Positions 40,986 through 54,555 of a DNA stretch of 64,000 bases are shown one piece after another. Within the stretch, counting starts at the first letter, position 1. Each line of letters starts with the position of its first letter. Source of the DNA: Lateolabrax maculatus. Lineage: Eukaryota > Chordata > Actinopteri > Acropomatiformes > Lateolabracidae. The stretch covers positions 6,084,501 to 6,148,500 of the forward strand of contig CM062212.1 in assembly GCA_031216445.1 (NCBI GenBank). The letters run 5' to 3'. The notes under the pieces are model-generated. The model was given only the letters and a program-made list of their open reading frames with translations. It did no database searches and had not been told where the DNA came from. The translations under genes were made by a program, and so were the position numbers.

Positions 40986-42395
40986 CGGGCATGGTCAGCC
41001 TGGTTATACTGGTGCCCAGTTTAACCAGGCTGCGGCTGCAGTGGCCAGATGTGATCCTGCTCGGCCTGCTCTGGGTCTGGCACAAACCACTCGGCTATTA
41101 AAGAGGGAGAATGCCACAGCTCCAGGGTGTTCCAGGTGGTAAATGGGTGCTAATAGAAATCACAGAGACCACATCCCCCTCAAGGCAAAGGTTAACCCGA
41201 TTGGTTTTACACACCCAAACACAAAAAAGCTTATACTTACAAGACTGAGGCTAAACTCTGACTAAACATATAGCCTGTGAACATATACTGGCTGATGTTT
41301 AAAACCTGTGTAAATACTGGTGGGTATAATTTTGGCATTGTATTGGCAATACTATTCAAATATTTCAAAGGATACTAATTTTAAAATATTTGACTACAGG
41401 TGCTACCAGTTTTGTGAAATTAATATATTTCTATCATCAGTTTATATATTTTAATTTTTATTTTGCTCCACCCAACAAGATCCCAACAAGATTTTATTGT
41501 CAAAGCTTTGTGATAATTTCAGGTTATCATGAACTCAACATGCCATCCATTAAGTACTTTCTGAGTATGAATCCAAACCCCTTATCTGAGTAGGAAATGA
41601 GGTGGTTCTTGTTTGTCTGAAAAATAACCCTCTTTGTAGGTAGATTAAGACCTCAGTTTCAGGCTGCAGTCACACAGAGAACTAATTTTGACAGAAGAAA
41701 TAAGCAAGCACCTAATTGCCACTTGCACATGTCATATCAAAGGATCAGATCAAGGTGTGACTTGACATCGCTTCATTGCGCAGACTCACACTTCAGTGAA
41801 GTGATTAGAGTCTGCTTGGCTTTACAGGAAGTCCCAAAACACCCACCCGGTGAAGATTAACTACAGGATCAACACGATTAGCTACTGTGGTAACACAAGT
41901 AAATCAGATTGGGTCCCTAGAGCATGCAAACAGATTGATTATTCTAAACAAAGGGTCATTTTAAAAGTACAAGTATTCATCCTGTAAACAAGGACCTTAT
42001 GTCTTACACGGAAGGAACAGGAGTGCCTTCTGGGGCAAAGATTTTCATAACTCTGTTGGCATTTCAGCTCTGTTATATAAAGCTACCATCTGTTATTCAG
42101 AGCTTTACATACATTTCCTACATATAACCATGCCACTAATTCAACTGTAAAAGAAGAAAGGTTTAGCAAGATAGCTGCAGGAAAGATTGCGTTAGGTTCA
42201 GAATAACTATGAGCAACCAGTAACTTTCTTTTGATTCTGTCGGTGTCACTTTCATGTGCCATTCATACTGTTGAATTTTAATTAATGCTGTTTTCATTTA
42301 GTAATAAGAAAATAAATATCACTGCATCTCATCCAGTTGACAAGTTAGGGCTTGGAGTTGGACTGAGAAATGATATTAAGTATATCTGCCGGGCC
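40985..42395. other. Intergenic, nothing seen
   Basis: No gene, RNA or repeat was recognised. Confidence 0.5.
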
Positions 42396-42780
42396 GGGTA
42401 CTGTAGAGTCTTGCTGTAGTGCCCGAGGTCTCGGGTCTGTGTGCCAATATATCTGATACTAGAATGGATCCAGGGGGACTTGCTATCAGCTCTGATTACA
42501 CAGTACATCATAATTATCACACCAGACATGTGAGAACTGTGAAGTGTGAGAAAAAATGGCATCTTTTTACTGTAGCTTCCAGTAAATTGGTGGCACATCA
42601 TGCTGCTGCCGGTGTTGGTGTCCTTTTCTGTTTGTCTGTCTGTTTGTGTCGACTGCATTTTGGATCATGTGTCCTTTTGCGTGGGTATTTGGAGTCAGTT
42701 CCAGTAGGTTTTTCATGGGTCCAGTTTTGATCAGGTCAAATATTTTGCAGCAAACACAATCCAAGGCAGACATCGTGGCT
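42396..42780 (-). repeat. Dispersed repeat, third family, copy 2 (inverted)
   Basis: The reverse complement carries aaaatgcagtcgac, acaaacagaaaagg, caccaacaccggcagcagc and tgatgtgccaccaattta, matching the copy near 26.5 kb. The two copies lie 16 kb apart in opposite orientation and are clearly diverged. Confidence 0.6.
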
Positions 42781-42929
42781 AATATCATGAAATACTTTTG
42801 GTGTAAGACAGCTAGTTAATGGTAGCTTTGTTTTCCATTGCCTTTACAACAGATATGGAAATCAAAAGCATTACGGCACGGTAAAATCTGTTCATATGAG
42901 CACTGTGTGACGGGGCTAACTTCATGCTT

Positions 42930-43150
42930 ACGCAGAGGACGTCAGCTGAGTAGGAGGTCCTTCAATGTGGCCCAGGACACATTCGAGTACACACTGCTAC
43001 AAGATTATGGCTATATGTGACCCAGACCACCTACAAATGTGGTCTGAGGGATCAGATCTCAATCCGTCTTGGGTGCATTCACACCGTGCAGTGCACTTAT
43101 GATCAGATCTCTCAAGGCACATGTTAATGCCAGGTCTGAACAGGGCCCAA
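42930..43150 (+). repeat. Probable MITE-like repeat, another family
   Basis: The words atgtggcccaggacacattcg, tgtggtctgagggatcagatctcaat, gggtgcattcacaccgtg, gatcagatctctcaaggcacatgt and aatgccaggtctgaacaggg resemble a teleost DNA-transposon family I recall. Only one copy is in the window, so similarity cannot be tested internally. Confidence 0.4.
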
Positions 43151-46100
43151 GTCTGCTTGATATAAATAAAACAATCGCCTCACTCATGAATTATGTTTGG
43201 TGTAACCCATGCTCATTTTCCCTGAATTGTAGTATTTCTTCGGACTCTAGCACCTTTACTATAAAACGCTGCATTTGGAGGCACAAGCCATATTGCTGCA
43301 ACATAATGCAAAACTTACATTGCTCGCAGGAGAAGCAGCTAAACATTTTCTAAAAAGTCACATTTTAGGAAAAAGGGAATTGATTCTGTTATCCAGCCAC
43401 TTTCTCTAGTTTGTCAGATTGAGACAAAAAATTCACATGTGTTTCAACAACATCCTTTGTGTGTAGTGTCTGAAAGAAGACCTTCAGGACCCTTTGTGGT
43501 CTCCAAACCAACCTCAATGCCAAGAATTCCCATACAACACATGAAAACTCACAAATGTCAGCATATGGAGAAATCAGGCCACTAATCGTCCTTTGTCACC
43601 CAGAGACATTCCTGATGTTCACCCCTGGCAACCAGGACTTAGGGAAGCGCAGAGATTTTGTTTGACAGCCGTGTCACTGAGCTTAGTGCTTCTCAGGGCG
43701 GGGTTGACCGCCTCTCATGGGGGACCCCTATGGACTGTGTTCGGGTGAAGAGGGGGAGGCTGCGCTGAGCTAATATCACAGCACAATGTAGTCAAGTCAA
43801 GGACTCAAAAATGGCCATTTTGCAGAACATCAAAACAAGGTAACGAATTTGATTAATGAACCAGTCTTTTTATCCACTTTGAGCCGACGTTGACAGCTGA
43901 AAGACGGGGAAGTGCCACAACACCAAAACAGAATATATTCTTTACTTGATCAATTCACTCTTTCAAAGTTTTTTAGATTCAAGTTCATGACTGTCGAGCA
44001 GTCAATCAACAACCATGGATAGGTTAAAGAGGTTGTATATTTAGATTTTTTGTTTTTGTTATGAGTGCACACTGCGTGTGTAAAATTTAGGCCTGTATCT
44101 GATTATTTTTCTTACAAATGTTCTTGATCTGATAATGGACTTTAGAAGTTTTATAGCTAATTTACTTTATGCATTTTATGATTTTAACATTTGAAATTAA
44201 ATTTGAAGTTTAATTTGATGGATTACAGATTTATTTATTGTTTTTTATTCAAAGTATAAATCTCACATGCAAATCACACTATATCTAAAGCACAGACACA
44301 CAGGGGCTTAACATTGGTACCAGTATTGAGAGACGACACAAAAAGCAGTTGTCAATGCTGCAAACTTGTTTGGAAAGATCAAGATGAATGCAGATGCATT
44401 GCGAGAGGATGTCGCTCACAGCTGAAACCAGATGTGATGTGAATGTGAAATGAATGTTGTACATAAAATATATAAACCTAAAAATCAACAGAGACAAGAC
44501 ATTTAAATCTTGGCAGGCTTGTCAGCTCGTACTGATAAATACAAGAATGTAAATTCCAAGACTAAAACCTCCAAAGTTGTTGAAAGTGAAATGCCAACCC
44601 CGCCACTTGATTAAATATGAAAAATATCTTGTCAGCATGTTTTCCTAAAAACCTAAGCAGCTGTGCTGAAAATCCCACTATATCAACAACTCAGCAAAAA
44701 CTAAGCTGCTGAGGTCTTTGATGCCATTTTTATGTAGTTGGTACTGTAATTGCTCATTTTAAGAATAAAGCGGTTTTGATCCTTTGATTAGAGACAGAGC
44801 CAGTTGGAAAGGCTCTAAAATGAGCACAGAGGTTCCTGACCCAAAATAGCCAAGTCCAACTCTGGCTACACTCTGGCCAGCAGAGGGCTGTTTCATGTTA
44901 TACTGCCTTTGGCTATTCCTGTCACTTCTCCACGGGGTTCAGATAAACACTTCCATTCAACAATCCCAAAGACATAGTTAAGAGACCGCGATTATAGCCT
45001 TGTGGGTGTCGTAAAAATATCCCCATTGGGAGAGAGAGGCGTCCTGACAGCCACAGTTTCTCTTCCTTGTTTCTATTTAGCATGTTTCCAACAACTTTCC
45101 CGTCTCAGGCTTGTTGACCCGTAAGGTGAACTGCTTCTGCACGTGCCGAGAGTTTCCCTTTGACTAAAAGTAGGTCTACTCAGACAGCCTGGCTCCCTGT
45201 CTATGCCTCGGCCTCATAATTTTAAGAGCAAAGCAGCTATATTTATTCTTTTAACCGAATGTGACCCTTATGCACACTCCCTAGCATTCCCACTCACATG
45301 TTTGCATGACACCGTACGGCAAATTTATAGTTTGTAGCAAGTATCAGTGTAAACATTATCCTTGACTTCGGCACAAGTACAATAAAACATGTCAATTTTA
45401 TATCCAACGATAGTCTCCAAAATGTTTGACCTACACTGCAGTCCTAACTTGAATCTTGACACATTAAAGCTCCCTCTGAGAACACGAATCCAACATTACA
45501 TGGTCTAACGGGACAAATTGCGAGAAGAAATATGATCAAAACCCTGGCTGCAGTCGCTAGGACCAAGTCTGCAGCTGCGGTTGCCAGGTCCTGGAGGAAA
45601 AACAATGGGAAGCGGCTGAGCAGTGATTGTGGTCGGCGGCAGAGAAGCCGCCCCTGTCCTTTAATGTGGCCTCTAGCTGTCTCATTGGACGCCAGCTCCT
45701 TGCTGATTTACACCACAGCAGCAATTCACAACCCAAACAAACCCCAGACAACTAATTATGTCAGGTTGACTCTGTCAGCTTATCATGGAAGCAAAACAGA
45801 AAAGAAAATGTTGACCACATAGGCCGACATCTCTGGAGTGTAACTCCAGACAATATGATGATGGAGTCCTGGTGCTGTCTGTTGTGGCCTGGTTGTGGAT
45901 TTACTGTACTACAGTGCATAAGCCCAGGGAGGTCTGGGGAGACAGAACTGTATATTTTATGAGGAAAAGGGATGCCTGCAGAATAATTCATATCCCGACT
46001 CTAAGAGATATTGTAGTATTTTAAATCAACGTATATGCACGAGAAGACTCACGGAAGAAACAATCACTGGATATGAAGTCTGTGACAGTGTTGAACCCAG

Positions 46101-49100
46101 GAGGCCCAGAAAAAACTAAATCCTTCCTCCTGTCAAATTCCTCTTAATCAGCTCTCAAATGCAGCAAAAGTGTATGAAAATGAAACACCCAAATACTTAA
46201 ATTAATTATACTGCCAATTATTAGAATATAAAGTAGGACATTGCCCTGAAAGACTGAGCCTGACTTAAAAGTTTATTTCTATTAATTATTATAATGTTAA
46301 TTGTGTTTTTAATGTTTTAATTTGCAGTTATAATGTCTACAGACCTCTGTCATACATCTTCTACTGTATATTTGCATGAAAAATACATGTAGTCTGGTGG
46401 TACTATGCATCACACTATGTATGATGAAAATATAAATGTTGACATTATGTCCCTGCGTTAATGTTAGTAAATTAAAGAATAAAGTGATTCTGTTTCCTTT
46501 GTGTTAGGTTTGAGATGAACCCTCTACAGTTACAAATATCAGTGTAAATATATCACCAACAGAAAATATTAATAAAAAAATAAAACACCAGTTACATTAG
46601 AAAGTGACAACCTATCATTACCAAAGTCTAGACATGTTTCAAATACAGGTTAGTGGCTTCAAATCTACATTTTATACCTGTAATAATCAGGTCACTTTTC
46701 ACCAAAATTATCCTCTGACCACAAAGGAATGCAGTCTGTGGATTGGCCAAGAAATGTAGCAGTCATTAGTTAAATCAAGCCAAACTAGAACTGTACATAA
46801 TATTGTGCTGCAGTAGATAGTAGTAGTATTTTTGCTTTTTACGTTCCTTGTACATGAATGAACTGCTGCATTTTTTCTAATGGCTTTACTTTACAAACTC
46901 GGATCCCCAACGTGACAGTGTTTTTTAGTATGGCACATCAAAAACAACACAATGTAGAGTCCTGTTAGGGTTTTAATATTTCTGCCTTCTCCAGGATGTC
47001 AAGATAAATTAGAGTTTAAATATATTTTGCTGAATGGACTAAACCTCAGTGAAAAAGACATAATAAAAGATAAAGTTGCCACTACTGTTTTTTAACTGGA
47101 AACTGGAAAAAGCAGTGTATTCTTCTTAAGTTATTTAATCTCAGTTAGCCACCTGACTGACCCTTCAGGCTCCAACCAGACATACTGGCCTATGGCTTTT
47201 TTATATCCACTTGATGTATTTAACAGATTGACCTTCTACCATGAAGAAAACTTATTTTGATCCTTTTTTTGCCCGCCTCCAAGCTGTTAGTTAACTAACT
47301 TTTGCACCCACAAACTTGAGGTTCTTTGACTCTGCTCTCTGAAGTTTAACTCGGTTATTTTTCCTCTGAACACTTTTCTCAGAAAAGGTCCAGTCTGCTA
47401 GAAACCCCAGCCTGATGTGCACGTAGCCTGCCTCCCTGAGTCCCTGTGGGTGGCTCTGTGTCCTCCCTGCATCAGTTTGGCATCCACCTTTCCAAAGGTT
47501 CTTTTTACCGCATACTCCCCTTTACACTCCTGGTCATGAAGTTTACAAGTTTCTCAGTCTTTAAGGCTACACCAAGGCATTTTTGGAGTGTCCTATGTTT
47601 TCCTCTTAAAATGGTCTAAATGAGAATAAAAAGGTATCAAGGAAGATTTTGACCAGATCAGAAGATAACTGTTCTTACTTTCCTCTCTCTTTAGGAAAGG
47701 CGATGCCTGTTTATCATTATAGCTTCAAAATACGTAAGAAAATTTCATATCTACACTGGATAATGCTCACCTCAACATGTTTCTTTCCAAATTAAATCGG
47801 AAACGCAGACCCAGCACTGCAGCTTACTGATACTCAACTACAAAGGGCACACAAGGCATCTAATATGATGCAGATCTCCACTGCCTATCTGAAAAGGATG
47901 GGAACAGTCAGGCTAGGCTCTTACGGGAACCTCGGGTATTTCCTTTGGTCTTTGCTCCCTTGGAGGCAGAAATAATGATATCTTCTGTTCTCAGTTCGTC
48001 CGGAAACCAGAACAAGGGCCGGTGGTTCAAGGTGGCCCTTTAATCATATAAAACAGACAGAAGATTACATTTGCTCATCCAAGGCAAACGGACTAACTAT
48101 TGCTTTTCACTTTTTTTTTTAAAGATACAGGACAGCAAGGAAAGATGACAGTGAAGTATTGTAATTACTAGTGATGCACTGTTACTCATCATTATGACTA
48201 CTGACAGAGAGAGAGAATAAACTGCCAGGGCTTCAACTCAAAGAGAGCTTTGCGTCAGTGGAGAGGTATTGGATGACAAGAAATCTGCTGAATTCAAACA
48301 GTGTGTTGTGTTTTTGAAAAACAATCCGATCGCAAGCATAAACATATGTGCATAAAAAAAACAATGTTTCTGTCTGTGTGCAATATGTTGATGGTTCAAA
48401 TGCTTGACATATTTAATGATTCATAACCGCCTTGATGTGGCTTCTAGGGGGTGCTACTGAGCATATTCTAGCGCATTGCTGTTGTTTTTTTGGGCTATCT
48501 TTTTTTTTATTATTGATAGCAACAGAGGCAGAGAGATGAGAGGAAACAGGCAGCAAAGGGCCACAGGTCAGACGTTGCAACAAAGACTCTACCCAGTGAG
48601 ATACAGGTTTGCTCCACATTGGTTTTGTTTAATCACAAAAAGTCTGCCCCAGTTTCCCTTTTAGTTTACATTGACCTAAAATATAAACTGAAAAAAGCAT
48701 TTCTTAAATGTTTTCAGTGGAAGTCAGTACTTGAATTCTACATTCTGTTTGCAAAGAACAAACATGGGAGACATGACTACGATCTTCAGGGAAAATTTTG
48801 ACACACCGAACTGTGAAACGCACGTGGTTTAATCATGCACGAGGGCCAAAACAGAAGTTTCAACAGGAAAGATTAACGTAAAGCTGTTTCATTAAACATA
48901 TGCAAACCAAATAGTTATCTGTGGAAATCTATTTAATCTTTGTTAGAACTCAGACAAACACAGAAGCACAGACCATAAACATTACTTTCAGAAACTTGAG
49001 AACAGGCCATGTTGGTTTCTTCAAGTCCTAAACAACTGACACAAACGCTATTTCTCAAAGTCTTTTGTTTAGGCTGGAGACTTGGACTGCCTTCACAATC

Positions 49101-52100
49101 CAGCAGACATTAAAAAGAGATGTTTGCAATGTTTTGGTTTATTTTTGGTTGACATCCATGCCATCGCTGAAAATAAAGAGGTCTGAATGTGCTTGCGGAG
49201 CTGAGATAAAAACACAACGGATGATGAGAAAAAAACTAGAGTGATGGGTATCTCTGAAAATAGGACAAAATTTACATAATACTGCAGTATGTCAGGTTAT
49301 GTGAATTGTGGCATTTAATTAAACTATTTCAGTTATTCTATGCCTAATTCAAAGTGCCATTTTTTGTGTTTGCATGCAGGGAAAGTGTGGGAACTGACTT
49401 GTAAATGGATGCCAAGTTTTTATCAGGGTCAGCGTGACCGTTTGTAGTTATTTTTAGGTATCTAAAATCACAGGTCCTTGCCAAATTTGAAGATGTTGAT
49501 ATATCTCCTCTTAAAATTACGGTCACAATCATAAATTTGCTTAGGGATAAATTCAAGGAATCGCCTGCGGCGCTTTCAGGTCCGACTTCCCTCTCAAAAC
49601 ACCAGCCTGCTTTGTAAACAACTGACTGTCCTGTTAAAAGTTGAGGAGCCCTCGGTTCTAAATCTGCTTTGCGTTGGGTAAGGCTGTAAATCTCCACATA
49701 CAGTAAAGATGTGGACACGGTGTAAATCTTTCGCTCCTCTTTGCCCTGTGGCCCTTTCCTCTGAATGGGGCTCAGTGTTCCAGTCACACCTGCTCACCTT
49801 TCCCAGCCTGCAGGAGGAGAAGAGGGGAGGCCTGGGACAGCTTGGAAAGGGGCAATGACCCTGCATATCCCAAGAAGTCACGGTAATGCCTCTGGCTCTG
49901 TACTTTGTTAACCGCCGGTTGCGGTTTTTCGGTCATGTGCGAGGGCGTTGTCACGTGCTTAGGAAAGATTCATGACCGGTGGATTTCAGAGCAGTGAATG
50001 CTGGCACACTTCGAACCGAAAGCCACACAGCATGCAGTTTGCAAAGGCTTAAATAAACACACTATATAGTCTCAAGTAGCCTTGGAGAGTGTCCTAACAA
50101 CTGCACTGCCATGTGACTGGGATGTCACTTATTCTGACTTCCAAGGGAAAGGAAAAAACTAGTGCCTTACGTACTTGCTCATTCTTAAAACCACTAACAA
50201 TCTCTCTTACTGTGCAGCTATATGTATACACAACATGCTGTATTAGCCACAGCATGTCTAACATTAGCACACCACGATTTTGCAGACAATATAAAGCAAG
50301 CAAAATATAACTTTTGGAGTTCCTTTAGTCCAAGCATATAATTCTCTTTAAATTTTGTGCTGTTGTTTCAACATTACAACCACAAAGAGTTTGATCCATA
50401 GTCTGTGTTGAAACTTGCCTGCAAAATTATAATAATATATTGAAAATTCTGGAGGTGGAAAAAAGATTTAAATGTTTGGAAGCGTGCTCAGACTGAGAGA
50501 GTATCGAAGTACGTAAAGAAGTACAGATGATTGGCTTAACTAATGCTAACCAGGCAGTGTGAGCGGTAGGCAGAGTCCTGCTTCTCATTAGCACCAGCTC
50601 TCTAACTGGCAAGTGCAGCCGGCTTAGACTTTCCAGATCGGCCTGTCCTTGTATGATCCTCAGCTCTGCTCTGAGATCTCACCTCAGGGCTGCAAAGCGA
50701 GACAAGGAAACACACGCAGCAAGGGAGCTCGCTCAGCCAGCCAGCCCCACAAAGAGTTGTATGTACGCAGGAAGCTGGGCAGACTGTGAGAGAAGGCTGC
50801 CCTGCAGAGCGTATGCCACGTTAACACCACATCTCTGACTGGCAAACGCTGCCTCAAAGGATGCCAGTCTTGTTTTTTCACTGGGTTAGTTCACGCATTT
50901 TAATGTCCTGTTTTGTTAATGGGTTCTTGTGCTTTCAAGCGTTGGAGAAACAATAGGCTATAATTAAGAGAAAACATAGGCAGTCTTTTCTGCTATTCGC
51001 AGCTTTTCCCTATCATCATCAGGATATTAGAGGATTCAGTTACATTGCTGACAAAAGCCTTTTGACCTTTAGACAATAACAGTAATTTCAGTTTTATTCC
51101 AAACAAAATAATTAAACTAATTCATTTCTGATTAGCTGTAATTTGGGTGGCCTGGATGCTAGAACGTGTCTCATCCCAACTCTATTAGAACTAAATGTTC
51201 AGCTCTGGTGGAGCAGAGGTGATTGATTCCAGTTTGAGTCAGATCACTGCCTGTGGCTTAGCAGCTCACCAAATCAAACACTCTCAGCAACAATGTGAGC
51301 CCAAGTACATTCAGGCTTTTATTCTCCTGACAGTAGTGTTTGGGATTTCAGGCCGAGGGCAATCTGCAAAAGTTGCGAAACGAATGCATCACAAATACAA
51401 AGACACCAGCTGTTAGTAGAGCTGCTCTGTAGCCCAGTGAAACTAAAACTTTGGTTAATTCTAATGGCACAATTAATGTAAATCACACATATGTAAAATA
51501 TCAATTTTGAACTTGAAACATTAAACTTGCTAAAAACAGACTTCTACTCAGCCAGAAAACATCATGTGCAATAGAGACAGAGATAATTGACATTTGGATA
51601 ATATCTGTACTTGGTGTGCACTCTTGAATCTAAATGAATAACAAATGGATCTGTCAGGGAGAGAAGAACATTGGCTCACAACAAAACTCTTCATAACTAC
51701 TTTTTCATTTCAAAGCATGAAGATCACACTCCATATTAATGCCATACGGCCAACATTTTGCAAGGACAAACACGCATTTGATTAGCAAAACTGTCCCATA
51801 TTTAAGATCTTGGCCTAAGCTGAATTATGCCGTCATGCTTCCTCTTTACTGTTGAAGCAGGCCAGGACAAAATAAAATTATTAGCGGGCAGAGGAAGAGA
51901 GCAAAGAGGTCGCTCTGCACATTAGGCCAATCAGAGGGGATAAAGTGATGACATCACTTCCACAGAAGCTATCAAAGCATTTGTGTTTTTATGGTGAAAA
52001 CATGCAACCAGGTCTGTCAGGAGATCCTGCAATTTGAGAAAAAGGACAACACACACAGGAAACAATGTGTATAGTTGTAGTTTCTCACCACAAAGTTTGG

Positions 52101-53956
52101 AATGCATGAAGAGAAAAAATATTTATTACAAACAAAATAATCTTAAAAAACAAAATATCTGGTTCTTTGATGAAAGATCACAAGTATAAGCCTGTATACA
52201 TGAAACCATAAGCATAAAAGTTAACTACAAGGGGCACTTTGGGTAAGTAACATCCAATCAAGAAGCTTGAAATTCAGTTTCGAGGGCCATTAACCTTATG
52301 ACACAACCCACAGTTTAAAATCAATTTACTTTCGACTTCTGGATAAATTTGGGAAGAATTCAGAAACTATGGCGACATGTCTTGTTCCCAACTGCACAGA
52401 CCAAGCGCTTTGAATTTGCTACAGCTCTAATTTGATTGGATTTGTGCCTCTGGTTGGCTTCTTCTCCATCACAATACTGGACAAGGCTCATGGGTATTGT
52501 ACTAATTAGAGCCATCTGCTATACCAAACTTACAGAAAAAACATGATTTCTCAGAAAGGAAGCTGGAATAATTCAAACTGGTGGCCATAAGACTCCTGTG
52601 TTTCTATATCGAAGAGCATTGAGGATAAAACATTTTGAGTTGGGAAAAATACTTTCCCAGCGGAAAAAAACCAGTGGGTCCTCCTCCTTGCTTGTTTATT
52701 GGATGCAGATTTATTTTCCTGTCAGCATGTAATTGTAGCTATGCATTATGGACTAATCTTTTTGCTCTAACCAACCTCAGGTGATCATACAGTGCTGAGA
52801 TTTCACCTCATGTGACTCCAGGTTTGCCCTCAGTTCATTTTGTTATACTAAGCTTTCTGAAGAGGCTATCAGAACTTCTCCAAAGCAAAGTTTCCATGTT
52901 GAAAGCACTGGAGGAACATAATGTTGCCAAAGCTTACTGATCTTAAAGCCATCTACATCGAGGGAATATGACTCCATTCAGGCTGTTGACTTGATCCTCA
53001 CATTAATGGTCAGTAGAAAATGTACATCAATTGGAAAAAGTAAGAACTTAAAAAGAAAGAACAGATTAACACGTCAGAATTGTCAATGGACCTGATTCCG
53101 GCTGTGGCACTTCACAAAGAGGCAGTTTCCTTTCCCACAAAGTTTCTGAGCTACACCAGACACGGATGTTGTTGTCATCCACTCCCCACTTCTATTTAAG
53201 ACTACGCAAACCAACCAGCCATTATCATACGATGTCTCCATGAAATCATATGCTGCTCGGGTCCCGCTGAGCCTCAGTGGGTGATCACGCCACTTATTAC
53301 ACAACACAAAACCACGAGGCTCACAGTTTCAAACCCAAATGGTTCAAAAAGGCCCTCAGTGATCCGCGATGGTCCCTGGTGTCATGGCTGCCAGTGACAG
53401 ACAAATTGTGTTCATGAAAGACCACACAAACACCAACAGCAAGGGATCCGTTAAAATCTGCAGGGGGATGCCAAATTCATAATGAAAGCAGATGGATACT
53501 GATATCATGTTAAAACAATTACAGCATCACCTCATAAATAGCGATGGCAAAAACAGTGCATTCACAATTATAAGTTAAAAGAGTTTTTGGTAATTATCAC
53601 AATTTTTCCTTACCACAGTTAGACAAACACGATGCCTTTTTATGTTTTTTTTTTGCGTGCAGTTTTAATACAAGCTGAATTATGAGATTAGTGCCACCCA
53701 CTGAAAAACTGTTCCACTACTGTTGTTGATTTGTGTTCACTTTATTGACATAACATCAGTTTTCCACCACAAGCGTGATTGACCGAGCTGCTGACAAGCA
53801 CTTATGCAGACTGACAGCTAAATGTTCAGTGAAAACCAATGAATGTGGATAAAGTGGAAGAGTCGAAGAAACTTTACCCACAGAGACAGTTAGGACTTTA
53901 CTACCCAATGGCTCAAAAGGAGCACATTACAACATACTGATGGTAAAACCTTCGAC
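43151..53956. other. Long intergenic stretch, no gene recognised
   Basis: About 10.8 kb was read on both strands. Open frames up to about 147 codons (49,344-49,787, minus) have no domain I recognise and no promoter or splice pattern. Complex, moderately GC-rich patches occur at about 45,530-45,760, 50,570-50,880 and 51,890-51,970. The last contains a CCAAT box next to a 17-bp palindrome. An E-box CACGTG lies at 49,952-49,957. Confidence 0.5.
51927..51959. promoter_or_regulatory. CCAAT box next to a CRE-like 17-bp palindrome
   Basis: GGCCAATCAG (CCAAT at 51927-51931) fits the NF-Y consensus. After a GATA word (ggggataaa), 11 bases beyond the CCAAT, lies the perfect 8+1+8 palindrome AAGTGATGACATCACTT (51943-51959), whose core TGATGACATCA resembles bZIP sites. 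No gene start is visible nearby, so if functional it is a distal element. Confidence 0.35.
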
Positions 53957-54425
53957 AGTATAAAAGAAGTGGATAAAGCCACGGTGACGTCACCCACTGG
54001 TTTGTGAACTACCTTTTTGGAGCCTCGAGTTTGGCATTTTGGCTGTTGCCATCTTGGTTTTTGGAGCCAGTGGAGTCGCCCCCTGCTGGCCATTAGAGAG
54101 AATGCACATTTTGGGCACGGTCCTAATTTGCATAACTTTAAGCCTTAATATAATTTAAACAGTTGAGTTATATAAAAATTCAACCCTCGTACAGTTGTCA
54201 TGAATGGGGAATTTAGCTATAGAAACCAAAACCGGTTTTGTACAAGGCTGTACATTTTTTTTATTTCTGCTGTAAAGTTGGCCATTTTTACTCGGGGATT
54301 GACTCACTTTTGGAGCCAGCCTCAAGAGGCCATTTGAGGAACTGCAGTTTTTGTCACTTCTACACTGACTTCACTTTTTTAGCCACCAAAGGTTGCTACT
54401 TGCATAAAACATGCAATTTGTATAC
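53957..54425 (+). repeat. Teleost interspersed repeat, fourth family
   Basis: Words in order: gtggataaagccacggtgacgtcacccac, ggtttgtgaactacc, ggagcctcgagtttggcat, gtcgccccctgctggccatta, aaagttggccatttttactc, ggggattgactcac, ttgaggaactgcagtttttg and aaaggttgctacttgc. I recall this order from many perch-like fish genomes. The element is non-coding here. Its class is uncertain. Confidence 0.65.
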
Positions 54426-54461
54426 TTCACTTAGCTCTCTGTGAAGTGGAGAATAGGCCTT

Positions 54462-54555
54462 ATTTACTATTTTCTGACATTTTATAGACAAAATGATTAA
54501 TTGACTAGTTATCACCCAATTATCAATAATGAAAGAAATCCTAAATTGCAGCTCC
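54462..54555 (-). repeat. MITE-like repeat, copy F (5' end, minus)
   Basis: atttactattttctgacatt, ttatagacaaaatgattaattgac, caattatcaataatgaa and ttgcagctcc form the reverse complement of the first 100 bases of copy B. It lies less than 40 bp after the fourth-family element. Confidence 0.6.

Noticed and set aside
45532..45822. 96-codon + strand frame starting MIKTLAAVARTKSAAAVARS
   Set aside because: The alanine/arginine-rich start is not followed by any domain I know. There is no promoter, splice or 3' signal context, and the length is within chance for a GC-richer patch.
49218..49260. Possible C/D box snoRNA (atgatga ... ctga)
   Set aside because: The boxes are only about 35 bases apart, with no terminal stem and no second box pair.
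49344..49787. 147-codon minus-strand frame, longest outside thbs1 apart from thbs1-overlapping frames
   Set aside because: No recognisable domain or family, and a stretch of this length is expected occasionally in 64 kb.
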